This document shows, piece by piece, positions 1 to 7,673 of a stretch of 64,000 nucleotides of DNA; positions within the stretch are counted from its first letter, which is position 1, and each line of letters opens with the position of its first letter. The stretch comes from an uncultured Clostridia bacterium (lineage in GTDB: Bacteria > Bacillota > Clostridia > UBA1381): the NCBI GenBank assembly GCA_947624485.1, contig CANQKM010000001.1, forward strand, positions 248,001 through 312,000, given 5' to 3'. The translations under genes and the position numbers were made by a program. Below the pieces are notes generated by a model. That model was not told the origin of the DNA, made no database searches, and saw nothing but the letters and a program-made list of their open reading frames with translations.

Positions 1-18
1 AATTTCATCGACACTGAT

Positions 19-60
19 ACTATTTTGCACGCAAGCTAAAATAATATGCAAAATAGTTTT
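19..60 (+). repeat. Inverted repeat, possible terminator of an upstream gene
   Basis: The 11-base arm ACTATTTTGCA (19-29) is complemented exactly by TGCAAAATAGT (47-57), which is followed by TTTT. The loop is long (17 nt), so this is only a weak candidate for the terminator of a gene lying left of the window. The rest of positions 1-130 shows no gene. Confidence 0.35.
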
Positions 61-132
61 CGGTAAAATTTGCAAGGCGGATGTCGCGAAAATACATGCG
101 GCGGCTCATTTCAAACTTTTAGAAAAAAACTA

Positions 133-161
133 TTGACATTAAACCGCGTTTTTGTTATAAT
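133..161 (+). promoter_or_regulatory. Consensus sigma-A promoter of the tRNA-Ser pair
   Basis: TTGACA (133-138) and TATAAT (156-161) are separated by 17 bases, a perfect housekeeping promoter. The start point would be near 168, just before the first tRNA. No other promoter is apparent between the two tRNA genes, so both are probably co-transcribed. Confidence 0.85.
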
Positions 162-191
162 AATCTGCGTCAGTGAATTTGACGCGAAAGC

Positions 192-279
192 GGAGAGATG
201 GCTGAGTGGTTGAAAGCACCGGTCTTGAAAACCGGCAGCGTGCGAGCGCTCGCGGGTTCGAATCCCGCTCTCTCCTCCA
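192..279 (+). tRNA. tRNA-Ser(UGA)
   Basis: The acceptor arms GGAGAGA (192-198) and TCTCTCC (269-275) pair. The anticodon loop CTTGAAA gives anticodon UGA. The long variable arm is typical of class II serine tRNAs. CCA is encoded at 277-279. The T-loop GGTTCGAATCC is canonical. Confidence 0.95.
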
Positions 280-371
280 TTCATTACATTTTATCAATAT
301 CGGTACTGCGTACGGCGCGGGCTGCTTTTTAAAGCGGCGGCTGCCCGAAAATCACCGTATGCCGTCTTTAC

Positions 372-462
372 GGAGAAGTACTCAAGAGGCCGAAGAGGCG
401 CCCCTGCTAAGGGTGTAGGTCGGGAAACCGGCGCGAGGGTTCAAATCCCTCCTTCTCCGCCA
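372..462 (+). tRNA. tRNA-Ser(GCU), integration target of the downstream element
   Basis: The acceptor GGAGAAG (372-378) pairs with CTTCTCC (452-458), followed by discriminator G and encoded CCA (460-462). The anticodon loop CTGCTAA gives GCU, which reads AGC and AGU. It has a long variable arm and T-loop GGTTCAAATCC. The last 12 bases recur at 7739-7750, so the gene has been used as an attachment site and kept intact by the integrating element. Confidence 0.95.
451..462 (+). other. attL: left direct repeat of the element
   Basis: CCTTCTCCGCCA, the 3' end of tRNA-Ser(GCU) including CCA. It is identical to 7739-7750. In the circular form the single copy would join TATACGCA on its left to GTAATTCCC on its right. 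Confidence 0.8.
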
Positions 463-466
463 GTAA

Positions 467-481
467 TTCCCACTGTGGGAA
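467..481. repeat. Inverted repeat next to attL, candidate recombinase arm site
   Basis: TTCCCAC (467-473) and GTGGGAA (475-481) form a 7-bp perfect inverted repeat with a one-base centre, only 4 bases inside attL. Its position suggests a binding site for one of the recombinases, but this is inference. Confidence 0.45.
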
Positions 482-488
482 AACGGCG

Positions 489-524
489 AAACACCATGAA
501 TCACCTACGATTCATGGTGTTTTT
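489..524 (+). terminator. Element-borne terminator for the tRNA transcript
   Basis: A 14-bp perfect stem (489-502 with 509-522, AAACACCATGAATC and its complement) with loop ACCTAC, ending in a T run. It lies directly after the tRNA inside the element, so it replaces the native terminator now at 7753-7791. Confidence 0.85.
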
Positions 525-650
525 ATGTCCGAAAATTTAACTACAAGACAACTACAGTTTACATTAGCTCCGTATCAATCATTCTTTCAAGCGGATATTA
601 TTATTTCGATATGAATATATCATAATCCGTATATAGAAAGGATGAGGTCT

Positions 651-995
651 ATGAAAAAATTTTTTTCACAAAAAGAACTAACCGCAAGTAAAATGTCCGA
701 GGAACTTAAAGCGGCTGTAAGCGATACGCTGTGTATATTGGATAACTGCTACGGTACTGACAGGACGGACGCCAATCTCGGCGGATATGTGCTGATAATC
801 GAAAATGAGGGTCAATTAGCCGACCTCGAAAACATATTCCACGAGCCGATAGAGCGCGTAATACCTGAATTTACCGATATAGTGTCCGATAATTACCTGA
901 AAACTCTGTACATATTAAGCTCCGATTTTACCGTCACAATTCTATTCCCCGTAAAATATGCTCCGCCAATCGTAAAGGAAGGAGTCAGTCAATGA
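651..995 (+). CDS. Hypothetical protein, element cargo (114 aa)
   Basis: I do not recognise the family. The ATG at 651 is preferred over the in-frame ATG at 642, because the AGAAAGG/GATGAGG ribosome site (635-647) would overlap the earlier codon. The protein is acidic, soluble, without membrane segments or signal peptide, and has a 'LDNCYG...LGGYVLIIEN' core. Its stop overlaps the start of the Mor-like regulator (ATGA), indicating translational coupling. The 127-base gap before it, after the tRNA terminator, must hold the promoter, but no strong -35/-10 pair is visible. Confidence 0.75.
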   Translation: MKKFFSQKELTASKMSEELKAAVSDTLCILDNCYGTDRTDANLGGYVLIIENEGQLADLENIFHEPIERVIPEFTDIVSDNYLKTLYILSSDFTVTILFPVKYAPPIVKEGVSQ

Positions 996-1357
996 ATACT
1001 ACGGACAAATTTATGGAAAATTCCAAGGACAATGGGATTTGTATCGCTCCAAAAGGTATGCTACAATACCAAAGAGAGGTGATTTCGATGAGCGAGGACA
1101 GCAAAAATCTGCTTAACAAGGTATACAGAGATATAAGCGAGGAGCTTGGACTCGACGCGGCTATGACGATTCACCACATGTTCAAGGGGACGCAGGTATG
1201 CTTTCCCGTCAAATTTTTCGACCCGAAATATGTAAAGGAGATGATAGTGCAGGAGTACGACGGAAAAAATACCGCCATGCTGGCGAAAAAGTATGATTAT
1301 TCGGAAAAAACTGTAAGGCGGATAATCAGAGACAGTGCAAAAAGAAAGGTGAGGTAA
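992..1357 (+). CDS. Mor-family transcriptional regulator of the element
   Basis: The C-terminal half resembles Mor/Middle operon regulators: 'FKGTQVCFPVKFFDPKYVKEMI' is the strand-helix region (quoted in part only as 'GTQVCFPVKFF') and 'YDGKNTAMLAKKYDYSEKTV' is the helix-turn-helix. There are two plausible starts. The ATG at 992 overlaps the previous stop and has AAGGAAGGAG upstream. An internal ATG at 1088 has GAGAGGTGAT upstream and would give the 89-residue length usual for Mor proteins. Both may be used. It probably activates element genes, by analogy with phage Mu Mor; the target is unknown. Confidence 0.75.
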   Translation: MNTTDKFMENSKDNGICIAPKGMLQYQREVISMSEDSKNLLNKVYRDISEELGLDAAMTIHHMFKGTQVCFPVKFFDPKYVKEMIVQEYDGKNTAMLAKKYDYSEKTVRRIIRDSAKRKVR

Positions 1358-1360
1358 AAA

Positions 1361-1627
1361 ATGGGATTCTTAGATGGTTTGAAAAGAGAACTTCAAAGTC
1401 AGCAGGAGAATCTGAGGCGTCGACAGTATGAAAATGAGAGAAATGCATATAGAGAATATGCAAATAAGGGCAGGGAAATGTCTAAATCTGATGATGCTAA
1501 TTTAGCTCGCAAAGGGCGTGAGCTTCAAGAAAAGGCAACAGAACGGGAACGTCAGTTGAGATACGAAAGGCAGGAGTATCTTAGGAACAAAAGAGAACAG
1601 GAAATATATAACAAAATAAATAAGTAG
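1361..1627 (+). CDS. Small charged coiled-coil protein (88 aa)
   Basis: Begins 3 bases after the regulator, with the ribosome site AAAGGTGAGG. After the first 15 residues it is almost entirely charged and polar helix rich in Arg, Glu, Gln and Lys ('RRRQYENERNAYREYA'), predicted as a single coiled coil. There is no known domain. It is probably an oligomeric or nucleic-acid-associated accessory protein, but no function can be assigned from sequence. Confidence 0.7.
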   Translation: MGFLDGLKRELQSQQENLRRRQYENERNAYREYANKGREMSKSDDANLARKGRELQEKATERERQLRYERQEYLRNKREQEIYNKINK

Positions 1628-1639
1628 GAGGACATTCAA

Positions 1640-1813
1640 ATGGCTAAATCAAAAGAAACATATTTAAAAGTAGCTGAGACAAGAAAAAAAATAGCAGACA
1701 GGGCATGGGCAAGAGCAAAAAACAATCCCGATGAGGGATATCAATACCAAATTGCAAGATACGGATATCAAATGGCTGAAAATGCAAGGAAGGCAGCTAA
1801 AAAGGCAAAATAA
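1640..1813 (+). CDS. Small basic Lys/Ala-rich protein (57 aa)
   Basis: ATG at 1640 preceded by TAGGAGGA, 12 bases after the upstream stop, so it belongs to the same transcript. The protein starts MAKSKETYLKVAETRKK and ends AENARKAAKKAK: strongly basic, helical, no Cys. It could bind nucleic acid. It is followed directly by a strong terminator, so it closes the first element operon. Confidence 0.65.
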   Translation: MAKSKETYLKVAETRKKIADRAWARAKNNPDEGYQYQIARYGYQMAENARKAAKKAK

Positions 1814-1824
1814 TCAGCAAATCT

Positions 1825-1860
1825 GGCATATGGACAATTAACTGTCCATATGCCTTTTTT
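1825..1860 (+). terminator. Rho-independent terminator of the first element operon
   Basis: A perfect 12-bp stem GGCATATGGACA (1825-1836) with TGTCCATATGCC (1843-1854), a 6-nt loop and a run of six T. Confidence 0.9.
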
Positions 1861-1885
1861 AATTTCAAGAAAAGGAGTAACCACA

Positions 1886-2212
1886 ATGAGTACAAAACAA
1901 AATACAAATACAAATACAAATGAAGCACTGAATTTCATTGCGGAAAATATCGACAAGCTGAAAATGCTGCTGTGTGCCTCTACGGGTGATAAACCCTTAA
2001 AATATAAGTTCATAGGTAAAAGAAGCACAAAAACGGTATTCATGTCGGTAAAGCTGCAATATCTGATAAACGAATACTGCATAGAACACGACGTAAAAAT
2101 CGGAGATGTCATAGAAGCCGCAATGGTAGAATATCTGACACGTCATGAGTGGTCAGATAAAATATCTGCCATTCTGTCTGACAGTAACGGGAAAACGGGG
2201 GAAACGGGTTGA
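1886..2212 (+). CDS. Putative ribbon-helix-helix-like protein (108 aa)
   Basis: ATG at 1886 with ribosome site AAAGGAGT (1871-1878). The first 15 residues are low-complexity (Asn/Thr). The C-terminal 'VFMSVKLQYLINEYCIEHDV' followed by 'IGDVIEAAMVEYLTRHE' fits a strand plus two helices, as in CopG/RHH DNA-binding proteins. The fit is by pattern only. It lies just upstream of recombinase 1 and could be its regulator. A 7-bp hairpin (2211-2231) overlaps its stop. Confidence 0.6.
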   Translation: MSTKQNTNTNTNEALNFIAENIDKLKMLLCASTGDKPLKYKFIGKRSTKTVFMSVKLQYLINEYCIEHDVKIGDVIEAAMVEYLTRHEWSDKISAILSDSNGKTGETG

Positions 2213-2306
2213 CAGCCGCAAAATGGCTGTCGCACCTATATATTCCACAAAAACATAAACGGGAAATCCTTCGGGATAACCCGATAAATCTACGGGAGGA
2301 ATGATA

Positions 2307-3809
2307 ATGAATGATAAGTTAAAAGCCGTAGCATATGCAAGATTCTCCAGTGACAATCAGAGAGACGAAAGCATTGACGCTCAAATGTATGCCATTGAAA
2401 ACTATGCCAATCAGCACGATATAGAGCTTGTAGGAACATATATAGACCGCGCGAAATCGGCAACGACCGACCAGCGACCTAACTTCCAAAAAATGATAGC
2501 CGACAGTGGCACAGGCATATTCGACGCTATAATCGTACATAAGCTTGACAGATTCGCAAGAAGCAAATACGACAGCGCAATATACAAGCAAAAGCTGAAG
2601 GTAAATAAAGTACGTCTTATAAGCGTAACCGAAAATATAGACGGTACGCCTGAATCTATCATACTGGAATCCGTACTTGAAGCTATGGCGGAATACTATT
2701 CAAAAAACCTCGCAAGAGAGGTCATGAAAGGACTGTGCGAAAACGCAAGAAATGCAGTACATACGGGCGGAACTCCGCCGCTCGGCTATGATATACGAGA
2801 TAAGAAGCTGACCGTAAATCCACGCGAGGCGGAGGCTGTAAGAATTATATTCCGTATGTATAATGACGGTAAAAGCTACGGTGAAATAATAAGCACACTC
2901 AATAAAAACGGATATAAAACCAAGCGTGGTAAGGACTTCGGCAAAAACAGCCTGTTCGAGATACTGCGGAATGAAAAATATACAGGTGTATTCATATATA
3001 ATAAATCAGCCGAGAAATCCGCAAAAGGAACATACAATCGTCATCAGTATAAAGATGATAGTCAAATAATACGGATAAATAACGGCTGCCCTGCTATAAT
3101 CTCAAAAGACGAGTTCTATAAAGCGAGAGAGCGTCAGGAATACAACAGGACATCAGCAGAAAGCAACCGAGCGCGTCAGAAATATCTTCTTAGCGGTATG
3201 ATATACTGTGATATATGCGGCTCGCCTATGCACGCAAACAGACGTAAAAGGGATTCGCAGATTACATATAGGTGCTGTAAACGGTATTCTCTTGAAAAAT
3301 GCGAGTGCAAAGAGCTGAATCTGCACTGGGCGGATTCAGCAATCATAAAAATAATCAAAAACCATATACTAATCGAGAAAAATGTGCCTCATATACTCGA
3401 CGCAATTCAAAAGTATAATGATACCAACTCACAAGTCGGGGCAATCTCGGAATATACAGCGGAGCTGTCACAAATACAATCCGCTAAGGAAAATATATTG
3501 GACGCAGTAGAAAGCGGATTCGCCAAGGAGCATTTCAAGGACAGACTGAACACCCTTATACAACGTGAAGCGTACCTGGAACATCAAATACGAATCATAT
3601 CATCGTCAACCAATATCAATGTAACGAAAAAAGGAATACTGCTGCTGATAAATAAATTCAGACGGCTGGTAAAGGAAAACGATACTGTGTCGCTACGTAT
3701 AATGCTCGGTGACTTCATAGATAAAATCACCGTCGATAACGATAATATGTATGTCCATATAAAAGGAGTATGGTGCGAAAATAAAATATTGTCTGTAAAC
3801 AGATTCTAA
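2307..3809 (+). CDS. Large serine recombinase 1 (CcrA/TnpX-like, 500 aa)
   Basis: N-terminal resolvase domain with 'YARFSSDNQ' holding the nucleophile Ser14, then 'DQRPNFQKMI' and 'HKLDRFARSK' with conserved Arg residues. The recombinase (PF07508-like) domain follows, then a zinc ribbon 'CDICGSPMH' with later Cys pairs (YRCC, KCEC), and a C-terminal coiled coil. Length is in the range of large serine integrases. The ATG at 2307 is chosen, six bases after GGGAGGA; the ATG at 2301 directly abuts that site. It should cut and rejoin att sites to integrate or excise the element, probably together with recombinase 2. All catalytic motifs look intact. Confidence 0.93.
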   Translation: MNDKLKAVAYARFSSDNQRDESIDAQMYAIENYANQHDIELVGTYIDRAKSATTDQRPNFQKMIADSGTGIFDAIIVHKLDRFARSKYDSAIYKQKLKVNKVRLISVTENIDGTPESIILESVLEAMAEYYSKNLAREVMKGLCENARNAVHTGGTPPLGYDIRDKKLTVNPREAEAVRIIFRMYNDGKSYGEIISTLNKNGYKTKRGKDFGKNSLFEILRNEKYTGVFIYNKSAEKSAKGTYNRHQYKDDSQIIRINNGCPAIISKDEFYKARERQEYNRTSAESNRARQKYLLSGMIYCDICGSPMHANRRKRDSQITYRCCKRYSLEKCECKELNLHWADSAIIKIIKNHILIEKNVPHILDAIQKYNDTNSQVGAISEYTAELSQIQSAKENILDAVESGFAKEHFKDRLNTLIQREAYLEHQIRIISSSTNINVTKKGILLLINKFRRLVKENDTVSLRIMLGDFIDKITVDNDNMYVHIKGVWCENKILSVNRF

Positions 3810-3942
3810 ACACCCTCAAAAACAGCAAAAACAGCGGTTTTAACGGCGATAATCTGTTTCCCGACCATTAGGTGCGGACACCTCTTTAAATCGAAGCAAT
3901 TCTCTGCCTTGCTTGCAAGGGGAAGAGATTGCGAACGATTGC

Positions 3943-3979
3943 AACCCGCACAGCAGAGCGTTAGCTCTGTGCTCGGGTT
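3943..3979. repeat. Compound hairpin
   Basis: The outer arms AACCCG (3943-3948) and CGGGTT (3974-3979) enclose CAGAGC GTTA GCTCTG. There is no T run, so it is more likely a structured RNA or protein site than a terminator. Confidence 0.5.
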
Positions 3980-4114
3980 ATAATAAGAAAAGCTATAACG
4001 TCAAAAAAGTTCCAAAATCCTAATATAGATAATACAAATACCCCCAAAAACGACGTATATAGCTGCTGAGAACGTCAGTAATGTCACGTCCGTATAGGGG
4101 TACGGATGCAAGGT

Positions 4115-4152
4115 AAAAAGTACCGCGTTTAAAATGGCGCGGTACTTTTTTT
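4115..4152 (+). terminator. Bidirectional terminator-like hairpin
   Basis: GTACCGCG (4120-4127) pairs with CGCGGTAC (4138-4145), flanked by A5 on the left and T7 on the right. It probably ends the recombinase 1 transcript 300 bases after its stop. Confidence 0.8.
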
Positions 4153-4366
4153 TATCTTTTAAAGTGCAAAACAACAATCAATTAACATGGTATCCTATGC
4201 CATGTTGAATTTAAAATGATAAAACAGCGGTCACCTTAAGGGGATTTGATAGATTATAAGGTGCAACCTATTAAATTCTAAACCTATTTGAACAATTTAT
4301 TAGGGTACACATGGACTGTTACATATTCCGTTGCGTACCTAATATTTTGTAAAGGAGGTCTGCAAT

Positions 4367-5992
4367 ATGACCAATAACAATTACGATTTCGATTTCAATA
4401 ATGAAACCGAAACACTCTATCTTATACGCCTTAACGATAAAGGCGAGGAAACCTCACGGGAAGTCCTGTCGGCTCACTTCTATCCCAAAAAAGTGACACA
4501 CGATGTTGACAGCGGCGAGATAGGCATAGTGCTTCATGCTGAATATCGTGGCAAAGTCGTCGAAAAGTCAATCACGCGCGACCAACTTCAGTCGTCCAAA
4601 CTGGCAGAATTATCAAAATATGGATTCCCATTCTCGGATTCCTATGTCAGAAAAATGATTTTTGATTGGATTCTTGAAATCGAGGAACAGCTTAACCTTG
4701 AAGAAGTCACAAAGGAACTCGGTTGGAAGAAATATGACGGCAAAAAATATTTCCAACTGTCAGAGGCTGTGAGCAGAAATAATGAGGTTCAAGTGAAATA
4801 CGAGGGAAACATAACTGTCGGCAAAAGCGGAGCATGGAAGGATTATCTTAAATTTCTTGAAATGAACGTGATACCGTACATGGCAACACAAGCTATAATC
4901 GCGTTCTCCGCAGCTTCTGCACTCGCCGCGTACATCAATCCTGAGTTGACGATTATATTTCACATGGAAGGCGCGTCAACTACAGGAAAAACAACTATGA
5001 TACAGCTTGCCGCTTCTGTATGGGGTTCACCCGAAATCACTATGAACGGCGTGGCAAAAAATTGGAACACAACAAATAATGCACTGATAAGCGACCTTAA
5101 AGGGATTAACGGACTTACACTATGCTTCGATGAACTCGGAGCATCCAATTTATATGCCTCGAATCTGATATATATCATTTCGGGCGGCAACGACAAAAAC
5201 AGACTCAATGATACCGAACCGCATAAGCCATTCGCGGTCAACATTCTGTCGAGCGGCGAACTTCCGATGAATACCGTAAACGGTATCAATGGTATCACTG
5301 TTCGGCTGCTCGAATTCCATTGCCAATGGACAGACAGTAAAGCACATTCTGAAGCAATAAAAAGAGGCATATCCGAGTGCTACGGACAGTTAGGTGCTAA
5401 ATTTGCGAAGGCAGTCATGTCATACTCAAAAGACTCTCTAATAGCAATCATAGACGAAGTACAAACGAAAATTATCAGACACTATGCCGATAAGTTGGAG
5501 AGTTTACCTAAGTCGCATCATAGCGTGCTTAACCGCGCCATACAAAAAATTTCCGTAATAACTGCAGCAGCTATAATCCTCAAAAAGATAACAAACCTTG
5601 ACTTCAAACCGTACCAAATCGCTAAATTCATCATAGAAAAATCATCGCTGCTCGATACTCAGATAGATGACTGCATGCAATTCCTTGAAGTCTATCTTGA
5701 AATTGCCTCAAGGCATATACGAATAAACAAATCTCCTCAAATCTATCGGTCAAATTTAGATAACCGACGCTACATAATCGCAAGGCGCGAATACTTCTAC
5801 GATGTTATGTACAAACACGAGTATACGACATCTGATTGTAATAGATATTTACGCGAGTTGAAAAAACGGGGATTTCTTCACTGTGAAAGCGGGAGATTAT
5901 ACTATCGCCGCGATTCAAACGGATACCGTACCACATATATTGAGCTTGACACTCGGAAACTGGATTCCGAGGGCATATTTTATGATGTCTGA
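4367..5992 (+). CDS. DUF927-family P-loop ATPase, Cch-like putative helicase
   Basis: 541 aa, ATG preceded by a perfect AAAGGAGGT. The Walker A motif GASTTGKTT is at about residues 202-210, followed by 'LAASVWGSPE', typical of DUF927. The Walker B-like 'LCFDELG' is near residue 255, and a sensor-like 'NILSSGELPM' follows. The C-terminal 150 residues resemble a winged-helix region. In staphylococcal SCC cassettes the DUF927 protein Cch is an MCM-like self-loading helicase encoded beside the ccr recombinases. The same neighbourhood here supports a role in replicating the excised element. Ribosome site, length and motifs are all intact. Confidence 0.85.
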   Translation: MTNNNYDFDFNNETETLYLIRLNDKGEETSREVLSAHFYPKKVTHDVDSGEIGIVLHAEYRGKVVEKSITRDQLQSSKLAELSKYGFPFSDSYVRKMIFDWILEIEEQLNLEEVTKELGWKKYDGKKYFQLSEAVSRNNEVQVKYEGNITVGKSGAWKDYLKFLEMNVIPYMATQAIIAFSAASALAAYINPELTIIFHMEGASTTGKTTMIQLAASVWGSPEITMNGVAKNWNTTNNALISDLKGINGLTLCFDELGASNLYASNLIYIISGGNDKNRLNDTEPHKPFAVNILSSGELPMNTVNGINGITVRLLEFHCQWTDSKAHSEAIKRGISECYGQLGAKFAKAVMSYSKDSLIAIIDEVQTKIIRHYADKLESLPKSHHSVLNRAIQKISVITAAAIILKKITNLDFKPYQIAKFIIEKSSLLDTQIDDCMQFLEVYLEIASRHIRINKSPQIYRSNLDNRRYIIARREYFYDVMYKHEYTTSDCNRYLRELKKRGFLHCESGRLYYRRDSNGYRTTYIELDTRKLDSEGIFYDV

Positions 5993-6010
5993 CTAAGGGG
6001 GGCAAGGCAA

Positions 6011-6109
6011 ATGAATACGAACATTATATGCAGAATTGATGAAGAAACCGCCGCCGAGATTATATATAATATTTTGTTTAACGGCACTCTCGGAGGTGAT
6101 GACGAATGA
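6011..6109 (+). CDS. 32-residue micro-ORF between helicase and recombinase 2
   Basis: ATG at 6011 with AAGGGGGGC upstream. The protein starts MNTNIICRIDEETAAEII and ends GGDDE. Its stop overlaps the ATG of recombinase 2 (ATGA), so it is either a real small acidic protein or a leader peptide coupling recombinase 2 translation. Too short for family assignment. Confidence 0.55.
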   Translation: MNTNIICRIDEETAAEIIYNILFNGTLGGDDE

Positions 6110-7665
6110 GTAGCATTACACAAGCACAGCGTCTATCCCCTGATTACAAAAAATACATAGCTTCGGCAAATTCACTAAATGATGACCGCCCAATTCGGGC
6201 GGTCATCTACACTCGTGTATCAACCGAATTACAGCCGCAATCCGCGCTTAAAAGCCAAGAGGAAGTATCGAGGGAGTTTGCCGAGCTAAATGGGATAGAG
6301 GTAGTACAAGTATTCTCTGACAGAGGTATAAGCGGAACAACCGACCAGCGACCACAATTTCAGGATATGATAAAATATGTCGCAAATAAAGATAACGCAA
6401 TTCAGACCGTTATTGTATATAAACTTGACCGCTTCTTTAGAAACGAACAATTACACCACGTCTATGAGTATCGTCTCAATGAGCGTGGTATTTTTTTGTT
6501 GAGTGCAACCGAATCGGTAAACGGAACTGATATGGGAACTCGAATACTGAAAGCAGTAAGCCTTATCCAAAATGAGGAGGAAGCAGCAAAAATACGTCAG
6601 AATGTGCGCCGAGGTCAAACCTATACCGCAAAGCAAGGAAAGACAAACGGCGGCATAGCACCGCTCGGATATAATATAGACAAAGACGGTAAATATGTTA
6701 TCAATGATAAGGAGGCTGAAGCGGTTAAAAAAATATTCACCATGCGTTCAAAAGGAATGACAAATAAGCAAATGGCGAAAAGTCTGAATAAACAGCACTA
6801 TACCACCAAGATAGGCAGACCATTCACAAAAAACAGCTTCTATGAAATTATCACAAATCCGAAATATAAGGGGAAATTCACATATAACAGGTCATCATCC
6901 GTAACCGAGCACGGGAAACGCCCCAATCGGCATAAATATAAGGACAAATCGGAAATTATAGAGATAGACGGTCAGATAGAGGCTATCGTATCCCAAAAGC
7001 TATGGGACAGCGTACAGCCTAAGAAAACAGTAAATCGCAAGAAAAACAAAGGAAAATATCTATTGTCGGGCAAGGTAAAGTGTTCCGTATGCGGCGGCAT
7101 ATACCACGTTGACACGAAAAACGGTATCAAATACCTGCGACACGATAAGAACAAAACAAGCAAATGCACAAATTCAATACCTATGGAAGAAGTGGAGCAA
7201 AGGGTGATACAAAATATAACCAATCTCATATATCAAAGACAAAACGTAGATTACTTCATAATGAACTTCAGTCAAATTGCTCATAATCATTCGAGTAAAA
7301 TCTCTAAAGATATCCGAACCAAGAAACAGAGAATATCAACGTATAACGCTAAGCTTGACAATTATCTCGAAGCTCTGTCCGAAGCAAAGGATAAGGATAC
7401 CAGAGCCGCTATATATGAAAAAATCACAAAAATCCATGAAATCATCAATAACCTGTCAAACGATATAAAAAAGCTGAACTCGGATATACCAAAACAGCCT
7501 ACTATGGACGAGATAATGAAATCCAAATCAAAATTCAGAGACTATATGAAAAATCCCGATAACATCATACAGGCAAAAGAGCTGATAGATAACATAGTAG
7601 AATGTGTATATATTCACGATAAAAAAATAACTGTGAAATTCAAAAAGTCACAATGCAGTAAATAA
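6106..7665 (+). CDS. Large serine recombinase 2 (CcrB-like, 519 aa)
   Basis: The resolvase domain begins after a 30-residue N-terminal extension: 'VIYTRVSTELQ' with nucleophile Ser39, 'DQRPQFQDMI', and 'VYKLDRFFRN'. The recombinase domain follows, then a zinc ribbon 'CSVCGGIYH' with a later KC pair, and a coiled-coil tail. It is clearly diverged from recombinase 1, so the pair is not a recent duplication. ATG overlaps the stop of the micro-ORF; GGAGGTGATGA lies just upstream. The two recombinases plus DUF927 ATPase match the ccrA-ccrB-cch arrangement, except that one recombinase lies on each side of the ATPase gene. Confidence 0.93.
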   Translation: MSSITQAQRLSPDYKKYIASANSLNDDRPIRAVIYTRVSTELQPQSALKSQEEVSREFAELNGIEVVQVFSDRGISGTTDQRPQFQDMIKYVANKDNAIQTVIVYKLDRFFRNEQLHHVYEYRLNERGIFLLSATESVNGTDMGTRILKAVSLIQNEEEAAKIRQNVRRGQTYTAKQGKTNGGIAPLGYNIDKDGKYVINDKEAEAVKKIFTMRSKGMTNKQMAKSLNKQHYTTKIGRPFTKNSFYEIITNPKYKGKFTYNRSSSVTEHGKRPNRHKYKDKSEIIEIDGQIEAIVSQKLWDSVQPKKTVNRKKNKGKYLLSGKVKCSVCGGIYHVDTKNGIKYLRHDKNKTSKCTNSIPMEEVEQRVIQNITNLIYQRQNVDYFIMNFSQIAHNHSSKISKDIRTKKQRISTYNAKLDNYLEALSEAKDKDTRAAIYEKITKIHEIINNLSNDIKKLNSDIPKQPTMDEIMKSKSKFRDYMKNPDNIIQAKELIDNIVECVYIHDKKITVKFKKSQCSK

Positions 7666-7673
7666 CTAAAAAT

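Larger units (their letters stand above)
3810..4366. other. Structured 557-bp non-coding region before the helicase gene
   Basis: No ORF with a ribosome site. It contains AGGTG/CACCT near 3870, CTTG/CAAG near 3908-3919, a compound hairpin (3943-3979), GTTATA/TATAAC (3977-3999), TCCGTA/TACGGA near 4090, a terminator (4115-4152), and near-perfect arms ATTAGGGTAC (4300-4309) and GTACCTAAT (4335-4343). This density of palindromes directly upstream of an ATPase/helicase gene is compatible with a replication origin or regulatory leader. This is inference only. Confidence 0.45.

Noticed and set aside
206-418. 70-residue open frame across the tRNA region
   Set aside because: It lies inside two clear tRNA-Ser genes and has no ribosome site.
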